The notes: generated from the sequence alone by a model not told the origin. DNA of 64,000 nucleotides from Sphingopyxis sp. GW247-27LB (GCF_002277025.1 NZ_NIWD01000008.1:720333-784332); one strand, 5' to 3'; numbered from the stretch's first letter, positions 10,564-20,377 are shown. Numbers and translations: made by a program.

Positions 10564-11226
10564 ATGGCCAACGCCAATCCGACCCCGCTGATGCCGCACG
10601 CGACCGCCGCCTGGCTGGTCGACAACACCGGCCTGACCTTCCCCCAGATCGCCGAATTCTGCGGCATCCACATCCTCGAGGTGCAGGCGATCGCCGACGA
10701 GACAGCAGCGACCAAATATACCGGCCGCGATCCGGTGCGCGCGCACGAACTGTCGATGGAAGAGATCGAGAAGGGCCAGAAGGACCCCGACTACAAGCTC
10801 AAGATGAGCGTGCAGGGGCAGGACACGATCCGTCGCACCCGCGGCCCGCGCTATACCCCGGTCAGCAAGCGCCAGGACAAGCCCGACGGCATCGCCTGGA
10901 TCCTGAAGAACCACCCCGAGGTGTCGGACGGCGCGATCGGCAAGCTGATCGGCACGACGCGCAACACGATCGGCGCGATCCGCGACCGCAGCCATTGGAA
11001 CAGCGCCAACATCGTGCCCAAGGATCCGGTAACGCTCGGCCTTTGCTCGCAGCGCGAACTCGACGCGCTCGTCGCCAAGGCGGCGAAGAAGGCCGGGATC
11101 AAGGCGCCCGAAGACAGCCGCTTCGAGGGCGACCGCGAGGCGCTGATCGAAGAACTGCGCGCCGAACGCACCGCCGCCGCCGAAGCGCGCGCCGCCGAGG
11201 AAGCCGAAGCCGGCAACGAAGCCTGA
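10564..11226 (+). CDS. trcR: DUF1013 cell-cycle transcriptional regulator
   Basis: 220 residues matching the alphaproteobacterial DUF1013/TrcR family. The N-terminal helix-turn-helix region is easy to see (TAAWLVDNTGLTFPQIAEFC; GIHILEVQAIADE). A second DNA-binding-like segment follows around residues 110-145 (HPEVSDGAIGKLIGTTRNTI). The C-terminus is an Ala/Glu-rich charged tail. Family members are conserved across Alphaproteobacteria and have been linked to cell-cycle gene control with CtrA/GcrA. GGAGA lies about ten bases before the ATG. The next gene starts three bases past the stop. Confidence 0.9.
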   Translation: MANANPTPLMPHATAAWLVDNTGLTFPQIAEFCGIHILEVQAIADETAATKYTGRDPVRAHELSMEEIEKGQKDPDYKLKMSVQGQDTIRRTRGPRYTPVSKRQDKPDGIAWILKNHPEVSDGAIGKLIGTTRNTIGAIRDRSHWNSANIVPKDPVTLGLCSQRELDALVAKAAKKAGIKAPEDSRFEGDREALIEELRAERTAAAEARAAEEAEAGNEA

Positions 11227-11229
11227 GGC

Positions 11230-12357
11230 GTGGCGAGCGCCGGTGAAGACGACGGCATTCCGGCGGCCAGCGGCTCGCCGGACGCCTCGCTGACGCAGGA
11301 CGACAGCTTCACCGCGACGAGCCACGCGGGGCTCACCTATCCGTGGGGCGAGGCCGCGCCGGGGGCGGGCGAGACGATTCGCATCGCGAACGGGATCCGC
11401 TGGGCACGCATCCCGATGCCGGGCTCGCTTGGGCATATCAACAGCTGGCTGCTCGATGATGCGGACGGAATCGCGGTCGTCGATACCGGCATCTGCCTGA
11501 CTTTATGCTCGGATGCCTGGAAGGCGCTCTATGCGGGGGCGCTCAAGGATGCGCGGATCACGCGCGTCATCGGCACCCACCTCCACCCCGACCATATCGG
11601 ACTCGCGGGCTGGATCGCGAAAAAACATGGCGTGAAGCTGTGGATGACGCGCGGTGAGATGCTGACCGCGCGCGCGATCGTCGCCGATTCGAGCGACAGC
11701 GCGCCCGACGAGGTCATCGCCCAGTCGCGCGCCGCCGGCTGGGACGAGGCGGCGCTCGATGCGCAAAAGGCGCGCGGCTGGAACATGTTCCAGCGCATGA
11801 TCTTTCCGCTGCCGCGCAGCTATGTGCGAATGCAGGACGGTGACCGCCTCGACATGGGCGCGCACCAATGGCGCGTCGTCACCGGTTCGGGCCACAGCCC
11901 CGAACATGCGTGCCTGTGGAACGAGCACGAGGGCGTGCTGGTGTCGGGCGACCAGGTGCTGCCACGGATCAGCTCGAACGTGTCGGTCAACATCACCGAA
12001 CCCGACGCCGATCCGCTGGGCGAATGGCTCGCGTCGATCGACAAGCTGCTCGGCGTCATTCCCCCCGACGTGATCACCTGCCCCGCGCACGGCGAGCCGT
12101 TCAAGGGGCTGCACGTCCGCTTGACGGCGCTACGCGACGAGCACCGCATGCGGCTTTACAAGCTCGCCGAAGCGATCGCCGAGACGCCGATGCGCGCGGT
12201 CGACTGTTTCCCGCTGCTCTTCAACCGCCCGATCGGCGAGCACAATCAGGGCCTCGCGACCGGCGAGGCGCTCGCGCATCTGAAGCGGCTCGAGATCGAA
12301 GGGCGGGTGCGCAAGGAAGATCGCGACGGCGTGTGGTGGTACCACGGCGTGGCGTGA
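11230..12357 (+). CDS. Metallo-beta-lactamase-fold hydrolase
   Basis: 375 residues; GTG start at 11230, three bases after trcR. The zinc-binding HxHxDH motif is GTHLHPDHIG, followed by the second-sphere GSGHSPEHACLW histidine and the VSGDQVLPRIS aspartate. A C-terminal helical segment (about 285-375) ending in KEDRDGVWWYHGVA looks like the winged-helix tail found in LACTB2-like MBL proteins. The substrate is unknown (thioester, RNA or other). Close spacing suggests cotranscription with trcR. Confidence 0.88.
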   Translation: MASAGEDDGIPAASGSPDASLTQDDSFTATSHAGLTYPWGEAAPGAGETIRIANGIRWARIPMPGSLGHINSWLLDDADGIAVVDTGICLTLCSDAWKALYAGALKDARITRVIGTHLHPDHIGLAGWIAKKHGVKLWMTRGEMLTARAIVADSSDSAPDEVIAQSRAAGWDEAALDAQKARGWNMFQRMIFPLPRSYVRMQDGDRLDMGAHQWRVVTGSGHSPEHACLWNEHEGVLVSGDQVLPRISSNVSVNITEPDADPLGEWLASIDKLLGVIPPDVITCPAHGEPFKGLHVRLTALRDEHRMRLYKLAEAIAETPMRAVDCFPLLFNRPIGEHNQGLATGEALAHLKRLEIEGRVRKEDRDGVWWYHGVA

Positions 12358-12382
12358 CCATATCAGCCGTCGATTCTCCCCC

Positions 12383-12658
12383 TCAATCCCCCCGGTGCGT
12401 CACCCAGCTGAACGCCAGCGCGTTGAAGATCGTGTAGAGGCCGTAGAGCAGCAGCCCGGTGAACCAGTTGCGCGTCGCGATCGCCATCGCGCCGACGAGC
12501 AGCAGGAATTCGAAGACATAGGTGATATGCGGTCCGACCCGCTCGGCGAGCGGCTTCACCATCTGCTGCACCAGCGGGTCGTCGCTCTCCATGAAAGCGC
12601 GGTGCATCGCGAAATTGCCGACGCCGGCGCAGAAGATGGCGAGGATCGCGATCAGCAT
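12383..12658 (-). CDS. Small three-helix membrane protein
   Basis: 91 residues with hydrophobic segments at about 1-18, 48-66 and 68-85, so probably an inner-membrane protein. It contains NFAMHRAFMESDDPLVQQM between the first two. I recognise no family function. It converges with the MBL hydrolase and is divergent from the DUF481 gene (starts about 130 bp apart). Confidence 0.75.
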   Translation of the reverse strand: MLIAILAIFCAGVGNFAMHRAFMESDDPLVQQMVKPLAERVGPHITYVFEFLLLVGAMAIATRNWFTGLLLYGLYTIFNALAFSWVTHRGD

Positions 12659-12788
12659 AGGATTGCAAATGGGGCCTTATCACTGGAAATGCCAGCGCGT
12701 TTGCGGTTATGGGGGGATGAAGGGAGGCGAAGCCCTTTATCCCGATCGAAAATCCTGCCCTCTTTTCCCCCGGAGAAGGACCCGTTCG

Positions 12789-13946
12789 ATGAGACAATCC
12801 GCGCGCCTTGCGGCCGCCACGCTCCTGATTGCCGCCGGCGTCCAGCCGGCATGCGCCGCCGTGCCCGAACTGGCGCTTCCCTCGATTATCGTCCCGATGG
12901 CGGTATCGACGGTGGAGTCCCAACCGATCCCGCTACCCGACCCGGTGCGCGCGATGATCGAGGCGGCGATCGCAAGCGGCGAGCGCAAGGATGTCGAAAC
13001 CGTGATCGCCCTGGCAAAGGCGACGAACCCGCGCTCGCTGGCCGATATCGACGCGATCCTCGCCGCCTGGCAGGCGCAGGGCAAGGGTGAGCCGGAGCCC
13101 GACCCGATCCGCCAGATGCTCGCCGCGGCGATGGCGAGCAAGAAGGATGGCGACGTCGAGGCGGTGGGCGCGCTCGCGAAGAAAACCAGTCCCGACCGGG
13201 TCGCCGACATCGATGCGCTGCTGACCGACTATCGCGCGAAGCGAGCCGCCGAAAAGAGGGCGGCGGCCGATGCCGCGCGCGCCAAGCTCGCGGCCTCGAA
13301 ATTCTGGGAGAACTGGAAGGGCGAGGGGCAGATCGGCGCATCGCACAGCAGCGGCAACACCGATTCGGTCGGGCTCAGCCTGGGCATCGCGCTCAACCGC
13401 AAGGGCATCGACTGGAGTCACCGGTTGCGCGCGCAGGGCGATTATCAGCGCACCAACGGCCGCACGACGGTCGAGAAATTCCTCGCCGAATATGAACCGC
13501 AGGCTCGCATCGGCGACCGCGCCTTCGCCTTCGGGCTCGGGCGGTGGGAGCGCGACCGGATGGCGGGCTATGACGCGCGCTGGAACGTTTCGGGCGGGCT
13601 CGGATACAAGGTCATCGCGAAGAAGGACCTGACCCTCAACCTGAAGGCCGGGCCGGCATGGCGCCAGACCGATCTCGTCTATGGCGACACCGAAAGCGAA
13701 CTCACCGGGCTCGCGGCGCTCGATCTCGGCTGGAAATTGTCGCCGACGCTCAGCCTGTCGCAGGTCGCCTCGACGATCGTCGGCGAACGGACGACGACGA
13801 CCAGCTCGCTGACCGCGCTCAACGCCAAATTGTCGGGCGCGCTGTCGGCGCGCGTCTCCTATTCGGCCGAACTCGACAGTCATCCGCCCGCCGGGGTCGA
13901 GAATCTCGACACGCTGACGCGCTTCACGCTGGTTTACGGCTTCTAG
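12789..13946 (+). CDS. DUF481 (YdiY-like) outer-membrane protein
   Basis: 385 residues with a Sec signal peptide (AAATLLIAAGVQPACA) and a strong ribosome site (GGAGAAGGA) before ATG 12789. Residues 45-135 form two related charged helical repeats (DPVRAMIEAAIASGERKDVE and DPIRQMLAAAMASKKDGDVE). From about 145 the DUF481 domain follows (GEGQIGASHSSGNTDSVGLS). It is a beta-rich barrel-like region with alternating aromatic strands ending in a terminal Phe (FTLVYGF), as in outer-membrane proteins. Relatives are described as salt-stress-induced outer-membrane proteins. The helical repeats are an unusual N-terminal addition. Confidence 0.87.
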   Translation: MRQSARLAAATLLIAAGVQPACAAVPELALPSIIVPMAVSTVESQPIPLPDPVRAMIEAAIASGERKDVETVIALAKATNPRSLADIDAILAAWQAQGKGEPEPDPIRQMLAAAMASKKDGDVEAVGALAKKTSPDRVADIDALLTDYRAKRAAEKRAAADAARAKLAASKFWENWKGEGQIGASHSSGNTDSVGLSLGIALNRKGIDWSHRLRAQGDYQRTNGRTTVEKFLAEYEPQARIGDRAFAFGLGRWERDRMAGYDARWNVSGGLGYKVIAKKDLTLNLKAGPAWRQTDLVYGDTESELTGLAALDLGWKLSPTLSLSQVASTIVGERTTTTSSLTALNAKLSGALSARVSYSAELDSHPPAGVENLDTLTRFTLVYGF

Positions 13947-14398
13947 TCCAGCGCCTGGGTGCCGCCGATTTCCTGCCCCTCGGCGAGCAGGCCGGCGCCG
14001 GGGACGTGGTTGAATTCGATCCGGATGCCGTCGGGGTCCTCGAACAGGATCGAATAATAGCCGGGCGCCCAGGGTTCTTCCTGCGGGCCGTGGACGAAGA
14101 CGATGTCGCCCCGGTCCTTCAGAAAGGCATGAATGCGGTCGACCGCGGCGCGGTCGCGCAGGCGGAAGCAGGCGTGGTGGAGCCCCGGCGCGCCCTGATC
14201 GAAGCGCTTGCCGGCATTTTCCGGACTCCCGGTGCGGATGCCGATCGCGGTGCGGCCGCCGACGCCATAGAGCATCGCGTCATTGTCGAGCACGACCTTG
14301 AGGTCGAGATAGCGGATGACGTCGCGCCAAAAGGCGGTCGAGCGCGCGAAATCCCCTGCGGTCAGGATGACGTGCGCGACGCCGTTGAGGTCGGACAT
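13943..14398 (-). CDS. VOC (glyoxalase/bleomycin-resistance) superfamily protein
   Basis: 151 residues with the paired beta-alpha-beta-beta-beta modules of the vicinal oxygen chelate fold. The first metal ligand is in GVAHVILTAGDF, the second in PGLHHACFRL, and the third is the Glu in DPDGIRIEFNH. Members include dioxygenases, isomerases and resistance proteins, so the reaction is undetermined. It sits three bases downstream of fumarase and is probably cotranscribed. Its stop codon overlaps the convergent DUF481 stop on the palindrome CTAG. Confidence 0.87.
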   Translation of the reverse strand: MSDLNGVAHVILTAGDFARSTAFWRDVIRYLDLKVVLDNDAMLYGVGGRTAIGIRTGSPENAGKRFDQGAPGLHHACFRLRDRAAVDRIHAFLKDRGDIVFVHGPQEEPWAPGYYSILFEDPDGIRIEFNHVPGAGLLAEGQEIGGTQALD

Positions 14399-14401
14399 GG
14401 T

Positions 14402-15925
14402 TCAGGCCTTCTCCAGCAGCCCCTCGTCCCGGATCCGCTTCTGCCAGACGATCGGCGCGTTGACGTGGACGTTTTGACCTTCGCTGTCGACCGCGACGGT
14501 GACGGGGAAATCCTTGACCTCGAATTCGTAGATCGCCTCCATGCCGAGGTCGGCGAAGCCGACGACCTGGCTTCCTTTAATGGCGCGCGCGACCAGATAG
14601 GCGGCGCCGCCCACCGCCATCAGATAGGCGCTCTTGTGCTTGGCGATCGCCTGCGTCGCGGCGGGGCCGCGCTCGGCCTTTCCGACGCAGGCGAGCAGGC
14701 CCTGTTCGAGCATCATGTCCATGAACTTGTCCATGCGCGTCGCGGTCGTCGGGCCCGCGGGGCCGACGATCTCCTCGCCGACCGGATCGACGGGGCCGAC
14801 ATAATAAATGACGCGGCCCTTGAACGCGACGGGCAGCTCCTCGCCCTTCGCCAGCATGTCGGCGATGCGCTTGTGCGCGGCGTCGCGGCCGGTGAGCATC
14901 TTGCCATTGAGGAGGATGCGGTCGCCCTGCTTCCAGCTCGCGACGACCTCGGGCGTCAGCGTGTCGAGATCGACGCGGATCGCCGCCTTGTCGGGCGCCC
15001 AGTCGATCTGCGGATAGTCGGCGAGCACCGGCGGTTCGAGGAAGGCGGGGCCGCTGCCGTCGAGCGTGACGTGGGCGTGGCGCGTCGCGGCGCAGTTCGG
15101 GATCATCGCGACCGGCTTCGACGCCGCATGGGTCGGCCAGTCCCTGATCTTGATGTCGAGCACGGTCGCGAGGCCGCCGAGCCCCTGCGCGCCGATGCCG
15201 AGCGCGTTGACCTTTTCATACAGCTCGATGCGCAGTTCCTCGATCGGCGAAGCCGGTCCGCGCGCGAGCAGTTCGGTCATGTCGATCGGGTCCATCAGCG
15301 ATTGCTTGGCGAGCAGCATCGCCTTTTCCGCGGTGCCGCCGATGCCGATGCCGAGCATCCCCGGCGGACACCAGCCGGCGCCCATCTGCGGCACCATTTC
15401 GAGCACCCAGTCGACGATCGAGTCGCTGGGATTGAGCATCTTGAACTTCGACTTGTTCTCGCTGCCGCCGCCCTTCGCGGCGACGTCGATATGGACCTTG
15501 GCGCCCGGCACCATCTCGACGTTGAGGACCGAGGGCGTGTTGTCCTTCGTATTGACGCGGCTGAACGCCGGATCGGCGAGGATCGAGGCGCGCAGCTTGT
15601 TGTCGGGGTGGAGATAGGCGCGGCGCACGCCCTCGTCGACGACCTGCTGCAGGCTGCGGGGGCTGTCGAGGCGGCAGTCCATGCCCCATTGGATGAAGAC
15701 GGTGACGATGCCGGTGTCCTGGCAGATCGGGCGATGCCCCTCGGCGCACATCCGGCTGTTCGAGAGGATCTGCGCCATCGCGTCCTTCGCGGCGGGCGAC
15801 ACTTCGCGCTCATAGGCCGCGCCTAGCGCGCGGATATAGTCCATCGGGTGGAAATAGCTGATGTACTGGAGCGCGTCGGCGATGGTTTCGACGAGGTCAT
15901 CCTCGCGGATGATGACGGTGTTCAT
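14402..15925 (-). CDS. fumA: Fumarate hydratase, class I (iron-sulfur)
   Basis: Reversible hydration of fumarate to malate in the TCA cycle, using an oxygen-labile [4Fe-4S] cluster. The 507-residue single chain contains the fused alpha and beta domains. Cluster and active-site motifs visible are CQDTG, AKGGGSENKS, GWCPPGMLGIGIGG and PNCAATRHAH in the N-terminal domain. The C-terminal domain has VGPVDPVGEEIVGPAGPTTA. Only a class I enzyme is in this window; a class II copy may exist elsewhere. ATG 15925 starts MNTVIIREDDLVE. Confidence 0.95.
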   Translation of the reverse strand: MNTVIIREDDLVETIADALQYISYFHPMDYIRALGAAYEREVSPAAKDAMAQILSNSRMCAEGHRPICQDTGIVTVFIQWGMDCRLDSPRSLQQVVDEGVRRAYLHPDNKLRASILADPAFSRVNTKDNTPSVLNVEMVPGAKVHIDVAAKGGGSENKSKFKMLNPSDSIVDWVLEMVPQMGAGWCPPGMLGIGIGGTAEKAMLLAKQSLMDPIDMTELLARGPASPIEELRIELYEKVNALGIGAQGLGGLATVLDIKIRDWPTHAASKPVAMIPNCAATRHAHVTLDGSGPAFLEPPVLADYPQIDWAPDKAAIRVDLDTLTPEVVASWKQGDRILLNGKMLTGRDAAHKRIADMLAKGEELPVAFKGRVIYYVGPVDPVGEEIVGPAGPTTATRMDKFMDMMLEQGLLACVGKAERGPAATQAIAKHKSAYLMAVGGAAYLVARAIKGSQVVGFADLGMEAIYEFEVKDFPVTVAVDSEGQNVHVNAPIVWQKRIRDEGLLEKA

Positions 15926-16029
15926 ATGCAGCCCTCTTGCCCGTGTTTCGGAGTCGGGGCTTCCCCTAGACCCGGGGCGGGGCGACGAAAAGGGGGCTTG
16001 CGGGAGTAGGCGTCGCGATCAGCGCGGCG

Positions 16030-16494
16030 CTATTGGCACTCGGCGCATTTGCCGCGCACTTCGATCACCGGGCGTTCGGCAGCGAAGCCGGTCGCGTCGG
16101 CGGCGGCGCGGACACCGTCGGACAATTTGTCATTGTCGATATGAACCGCCGTCCCGCAGCTGTCGCAGATCAGGAAGATGCAGTCGTGCAGGCAGCCGGG
16201 GTGGCTGTTCGCGACGAAGGCGTTGGCGCTTTCGACGCGGCGGACGAGGTTGTTGGCGACGAACAGGTCGAGGATGCGATAGACGCTGTTGGGCGCCACC
16301 CGCTTGCCGCGCTTCTGCGAGACGATGTCGGCGATCTCATAGGCGCTCGCGGGCTTGCCGATTTCGGCGACCGCGTCGAAAATCTGCGCGCGCATGTCGG
16401 TCCACGCCTCGCCGGCCTGTTCGAGCGCCGACTGCGCCTCCTTGGCGAGCGAGGCGCCGCTGGCCTCGACGTGCGGATGATCATGCTTGCCCAT
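16030..16494 (-). CDS. zur: Fur-family regulator, probably Zur
   Basis: 154 residues: a His-rich N-terminus (GKHDHPHVE), the Fur winged helix (YEIADIVSQKRGKRVAPNSVY, about 55-75), then the dimerisation domain with CxxC pairs (LICDSCGTA and KCAECQ at the very end) that bind structural zinc. AGAGGAA precedes ATG 16494, which is preferred over an upstream ATG adding 16 residues. Linkage to a MerC-domain gene with a TGATAT/ATATCA operator argues for zinc (Zur) rather than iron. Confidence 0.85.
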   Translation of the reverse strand: MGKHDHPHVEASGASLAKEAQSALEQAGEAWTDMRAQIFDAVAEIGKPASAYEIADIVSQKRGKRVAPNSVYRILDLFVANNLVRRVESANAFVANSHPGCLHDCIFLICDSCGTAVHIDNDKLSDGVRAAADATGFAAERPVIEVRGKCAECQ

Positions 16495-16586
16495 TGGCTG
16501 GTTCCTCTGCGCGCGGTGCGGGTCGATCCGGCGCATCCCCAATGTAGGCCTTTAGAGGGGCGCCCGCAAGCCGCGGGCGCGGCGCG

Positions 16587-17018
16587 TCAGTGCGTCGCGC
16601 GCCGGTTGAGGTCGTGGCCGAGCGCAACCACCGCGACGCCGATCATCGTCGCCAGCACCTCGCTGCCGTCGTGCGGCCGCGACAGCGCGCCCGCCATCAT
16701 GCCGAGCCCGAAGCTGCCGACCGCGAAGGGCATCATATAGCCGTGGCTGAGCACCCCGGCGACGAGCGTCACCAGCGCGAAGCCGATCGCGATGACCAGC
16801 CCGACCTCGTGGAACAGGTGATTTTCCAGCACCCCGCTGACCGAGGCGATCGAGGCGAAGAAGATAGTGGTGGCGAGGCAATGGACGAGGCACAGCCCCG
16901 ACAGGCCCACCGCGAGCTGATCGCCCGAAAGCGAGGTCAGCGGCCGCGAGTCGCGCGCAGCCCGAACGATCGCGCCGAGGCGCGTGCGGACAGGGGCAAG
17001 GCTGGCGACGTCGGTCAC
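16587..17018 (-). CDS. MerC-domain membrane protein
   Basis: About 143 residues with four hydrophobic helices and the MerC signature LSGLCLVHCLATTIFF (two Cys in the first helix). MerC proteins move heavy-metal ions across the inner membrane. Members linked to Zur are thought to serve zinc, which is the likely role here. I chose GTG 17018 because GGAGAA lies five bases upstream; a TTG at 17069 is possible but would overlap the operator. The gene is upstream of zur on the same strand with a 92-bp gap, likely one operon. Confidence 0.82.
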   Translation of the reverse strand: MTDVASLAPVRTRLGAIVRAARDSRPLTSLSGDQLAVGLSGLCLVHCLATTIFFASIASVSGVLENHLFHEVGLVIAIGFALVTLVAGVLSHGYMMPFAVGSFGLGMMAGALSRPHDGSEVLATMIGVAVVALGHDLNRRATH

Positions 17019-17048
17019 CCGATTCTCCGTTGGGGCAATTGCGATGCC

Positions 17049-17083
17049 TGATATGGCATAACATGACAAAGGTTACAATATCA
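17049..17083 (-). promoter_or_regulatory. Probable Zur operator and promoter of merC-zur
   Basis: On the minus strand TGATATTGTAAC and GTTATGCCATATCA form an imperfect inverted repeat with a 9-base spacer, in an AT-rich island. The outer half-sites TGATAT/ATATCA resemble the alphaproteobacterial Zur box. A TATAAT (17085-17090, minus strand) sits just upstream, so binding here would block initiation. The assignment is by similarity to the known box, not tested. Confidence 0.65.
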
Positions 17084-17366
17084 CATTATAATCGCATCGC
17101 ACCCCTATCGAGGCGAGCGGGTCGGGGCGTTCCGGGTCAAAGTTGTCAAACTTGTCACTCCCCTCCGGTATAATAATACCCGTCGCAGCGTGAGCCGTAT
17201 CGCGGGGCGTGCGTTCCGCATGGTGGGGAAGGGGCGTCGCAAGGGCGGTCATCCGCCGGCTTAAAGCATGGCAATGCTTTGTAGGACAGCGTTTTTTGGC
17301 GCGCTACCGGGGGTTGAGAGCGGGATACCGCCTTCCGTCGAACGCCTTCCCCCCCCCTTCTTGGGG
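17084..17366. other. Intergenic region with no gene recognised
   Basis: About 280 bp between the merC promoter and the 3' end of cobT. It holds a 14-bp palindrome GGTATAATAATACC (17167-17180), a 7-bp-stem hairpin AAAGCAT/ATGCTTT (17263-17280) and a C-homopolymer near 17350. No reading frame with a credible start or motif is visible. The hairpin near 17270 could help end the minus-strand cobT transcript but lacks a U-tract. Confidence 0.5.
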
Positions 17367-19190
17367 TCAATCGATGTCGAACAACCCCGCGAGCTGTTCG
17401 ACCATCGTGCCGCCCAGTTGCTCGGCGTCCATGATCGTCACCGCGCGGCTGTAGTAGCGCGTGACGTCGTGGCCGATGCCGATCGCGCAAAGCTCGACCG
17501 GCGAGCGATTCTCGATCCATTCGATCACCTGCCGCAGATGCTGGTCGAGATAGGCGCCGTGGTTGACCGACAGCGTGCTGTCGTCGACCGGCGCGCCGTC
17601 CGAAATCACCATCAGGATGCGGCGTTCCTCGGGGCGGTTCACGATGCGGCTGTGCGCCCACATCAGCGCCTCGCCGTCGATATTCTCCTTGAGCAGCCCC
17701 TCGCGCATCATCAGCCCCAGCGAGCGGCGGGCGCGGCGATAGGGCTCGTCGGCGGGCTTGTAGATGATGTGGCGCAGGTCGTTGAGGCGGCCGGGGTGCG
17801 GCGGGCGTCCCGCGGCGAGCCAGTCCTCGCGGCTCTGCCCGCCCTTCCACGTCCGGGTGGTGAAGCCCAGAATCTCGGTCTTCACCCCGCAGCGTTCGAG
17901 CGTGCGCGCGAGGATGTCGGCGCTGATCGCGGCGATGCTGATCGGCCGCCCGCGCATCGATCCCGAATTGTCGATCAGCAGCGTGACGACGGTGTCGCGA
18001 AAATCGGTGTCGCGCTCGATCTTGTAGCTCAGCGAATGCCCCGGCGAGACGACGACGCGCGCGAGGCGGGCGGCGTCGAGCTGGCCTTCCTCCTGGTCGA
18101 AATCCCACGCGCGGTTCTGCTGCGCCATCAACCGGCGCTGGAGGCGGTTCGCGAGCTTGGTCACCGCGCCCTGCAGATGCGTCATCTGCTGGTCGAGATA
18201 GGCGCGCAGCCGCGTCAGTTCGTCGGCGTCGCACAGCTCGGTCGCGGCGACGATCTCGTCATGCTTTTCGGTGAAGCGGATATAGTTGAAATCGGGAACG
18301 TCGGTCGGCAGGCGGTTCGGGCGCACGGGCAGCATGCCCTCGTCGCCTTCGCCGCCCATCTCGGGCTCGCCGTCGGCTTCCATTTCCTCCGCGTTCGGAT
18401 CGGTGTCGCCGTCTTCGGCCTGATCACCCGCCATCTCGGCGCGCGCGTCGACCTGGCTTTCGCCGCTGCCGCCGTCCTCGCTCTCCTGTTCCTCCTGGCT
18501 CTCCTCGGCCTCGGTCTCATTCTCCTCGCCGCCGTCCTCGGCGCCTTCCTCCATCGGCTCGTCGCCATAGATGAGGTCGAGGTGGCGGAGCGCGAGCTTC
18601 GCGGTCTCGGCGAACGCCGCCTGATCGTCGAGCAGCATCGACAGCGCGGTCAGGTCGCCGCCCGCTTCCTTGGCGATCCATTCGCGCACCAGCGACAGGC
18701 CGGTCTCGGTGCCCTGCGGCGCCTGGTCGCCGGTCAGCGCCTCGCGCAGCATCAGTTCGAGCGCGCTCGAAATCGGAACATCTTCCCGGGTCTGCGCGCG
18801 GCTGATCGGGTCCGACCGCATCCGCATCGCGAGGCTCGCCGCCAGATTGCCCCGCATCCCCGCCATGTGGCGCGCGCCGAGCGCCTCGACCCGCGCGCGC
18901 TCCATCGCGTCGAAGGCGGCGGCGGCGAGCGGCTCGGCGGGGCGCGCCGCGGCGTGCAGCTTCTCGCTGTGATGCTTCATGCGCAGCGCATAGGCGTCGG
19001 CGAAGCCGCGCGCCTCGGCGACCTGGTCGGCGGGCAGGGTGCGCGACGGCGTCGGCACCTTGATAGCCTTGCCGATCTGCGCCGGCGCGTCGGCGGTGAA
19101 GCCGACCTCGACCTCGGGATCGCGCGTCACCGCGCGCGCGACGCTCGACAGCGCGGTCTTCAGATCGTCGAGGGGGGAGGGGTTGGTCAT
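17367..19190 (-). CDS. cobT: Cobaltochelatase subunit CobT
   Basis: 607 residues. The N-terminal CobT domain is followed by a highly acidic stretch (about 205-290, mostly Glu/Asp). The C-terminus is a von Willebrand A domain with the MIDAS motif DNSGSMRG and the TRTWKGG segment typical of CobT. With CobS (AAA+) it forms the chaperone-like ATPase that drives cobalt insertion by CobN into hydrogenobyrinate a,c-diamide. Its start overlaps the upstream hydrolase stop (ATGA). No cobN or other cobalamin gene is in the window. Confidence 0.95.
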   Translation of the reverse strand: MTNPSPLDDLKTALSSVARAVTRDPEVEVGFTADAPAQIGKAIKVPTPSRTLPADQVAEARGFADAYALRMKHHSEKLHAAARPAEPLAAAAFDAMERARVEALGARHMAGMRGNLAASLAMRMRSDPISRAQTREDVPISSALELMLREALTGDQAPQGTETGLSLVREWIAKEAGGDLTALSMLLDDQAAFAETAKLALRHLDLIYGDEPMEEGAEDGGEENETEAEESQEEQESEDGGSGESQVDARAEMAGDQAEDGDTDPNAEEMEADGEPEMGGEGDEGMLPVRPNRLPTDVPDFNYIRFTEKHDEIVAATELCDADELTRLRAYLDQQMTHLQGAVTKLANRLQRRLMAQQNRAWDFDQEEGQLDAARLARVVVSPGHSLSYKIERDTDFRDTVVTLLIDNSGSMRGRPISIAAISADILARTLERCGVKTEILGFTTRTWKGGQSREDWLAAGRPPHPGRLNDLRHIIYKPADEPYRRARRSLGLMMREGLLKENIDGEALMWAHSRIVNRPEERRILMVISDGAPVDDSTLSVNHGAYLDQHLRQVIEWIENRSPVELCAIGIGHDVTRYYSRAVTIMDAEQLGGTMVEQLAGLFDID

Positions 19191-20377
19191 GGCGTCGCGG
19201 CGTCGGGGGTTCGGTTGCAGAGGATGTCGTCGCGTTCCTTGGGCGCTGCCGGGTCGGGAAGCAAGCGGAAGACGTGACCGAGATGCGTCGGCGCGCGTTC
19301 GGGCCGCGTCCGCTTGCCCGCGACGACCTCGACGAAATCGCGGCAGACGACCGCGCTGCGCAGGAAATTGCTATGCCCGGTCGACCCGCGCGAGACGTCG
19401 GTGGTGTCGATCACGGTCAGGCCGGGAATCGCGGCGGGATAGCAGCGCTCGGGGAGGCCCTTCGCCTTCAGGTCGGCCGCCTCGAACGGATCGAAGCAAT
19501 AGGGCGAGCCGAGCCGCGGATAGCCGTGCAGCGCGCGCGAGGCGGCGAGCGCCTTGTCCTTGAGCGAGGCGTAGACGGTGATGTGCCGGCTTCGCGCGAC
19601 CTTCGCCGGGGTCAGCACCCCGTCGGCGACGTCGCGCTCGAAACTCTCGCGGTCGATATCGGGCGAGGCGAGGATGATGTTGGAGATGTTGCGGCTGTCG
19701 GCGCTCGGCGCGGCGCGGTCGACATAGGCGATCGCGGGGACGACGAGCCGCGCGCCGAGCGAGTGCGAGACGATCACCACCTCCCTGACCCACGGCTGCT
19801 CGGCGAGCGCTTTCAGGAACTCGCGGAAATTGCGGACGTCGTGGTACATGTTGGTCTCGTCGACCGCATAGCCGAGGACGCGGTGCTGCGACGGCCAGCT
19901 ATAGGCGATCACCGGCCCGTCGAAGCCGGTCATCCGCGCGATCTGCGCGCTGTCCTTGGTGGTCGTCTCGAAACTCTCGCGATAGCCATGGACATAAAGG
20001 AGGACGCGGCCCTGCCGCCGGTCGGTCTCGGCCTGCAGCGCGCGCCACCAGTCGCCGGGCTCCTGCAGCGCGAGCGGTGTATGGAATCGCGTGTTTCCGC
20101 CCACCTCCTCGTCGCGCGGCGCCGCGAAGCGCCCATAGCGCACCCGGTCGCCGCGATGGCCGAGCAGCGCGATGTCCGCCGTCCGGCAATCGGGAAGCCG
20201 GCTGGTGACGAAGAAGAGCGGCATCGCCGCACCATCGACTACCGCGCCCGCGCGCGGCGTGCAGCGCGGGTCGGCGACATAGTCGGCATGGCGGACGTCG
20301 CCGTAATCGACCGGCGTGATGCAGCCCGTGAGGGTGAGGGCGGCGACGATCGCCATCCATATCGAATGCCGCTTCAT
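19187..20377 (-). CDS. Alpha/beta hydrolase lipoprotein (DUF900-like)
   Basis: 396 residues beginning with a lipoprotein signal ([13 protein letters not shown]). The catalytic serine elbow is [10 protein letters not shown] at about residue 210, preceded by [20 protein letters not shown], a pattern of the DUF900 alpha/beta hydrolases. It therefore looks like a membrane-anchored esterase or lipase on the periplasmic side. It lies between cobS and cobT and overlaps cobT by four bases, so it must be cotranscribed. No link to cobalamin is known to me. Confidence 0.87.
   Translation of the reverse strand: MKRHSIWMAIVAALTLTGCITPVDYGDVRHADYVADPRCTPRAGAVVDGAAMPLFFVTSRLPDCRTADIALLGHRGDRVRYGRFAAPRDEEVGGNTRFHTPLALQEPGDWWRALQAETDRRQGRVLLYVHGYRESFETTTKDSAQIARMTGFDGPVIAYSWPSQHRVLGYAVDETNMYHDVRNFREFLKALAEQPWVREVVIVSHSLGARLVVPAIAYVDRAAPSADSRNISNIILASPDIDRESFERDVADGVLTPAKVARSRHITVYASLKDKALAASRALHGYPRLGSPYCFDPFEAADLKAKGLPERCYPAAIPGLTVIDTTDVSRGSTGHSNFLRSAVVCRDFVEVVAGKRTRPERAPTHLGHVFRLLPDPAAPKERDDILCNRTPDAATP

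Noticed and set aside
13658-15826. A 722-codon plus-strand open frame
   Set aside because: It runs antisense over the VOC and fumarase genes, both of which have clear catalytic motifs.
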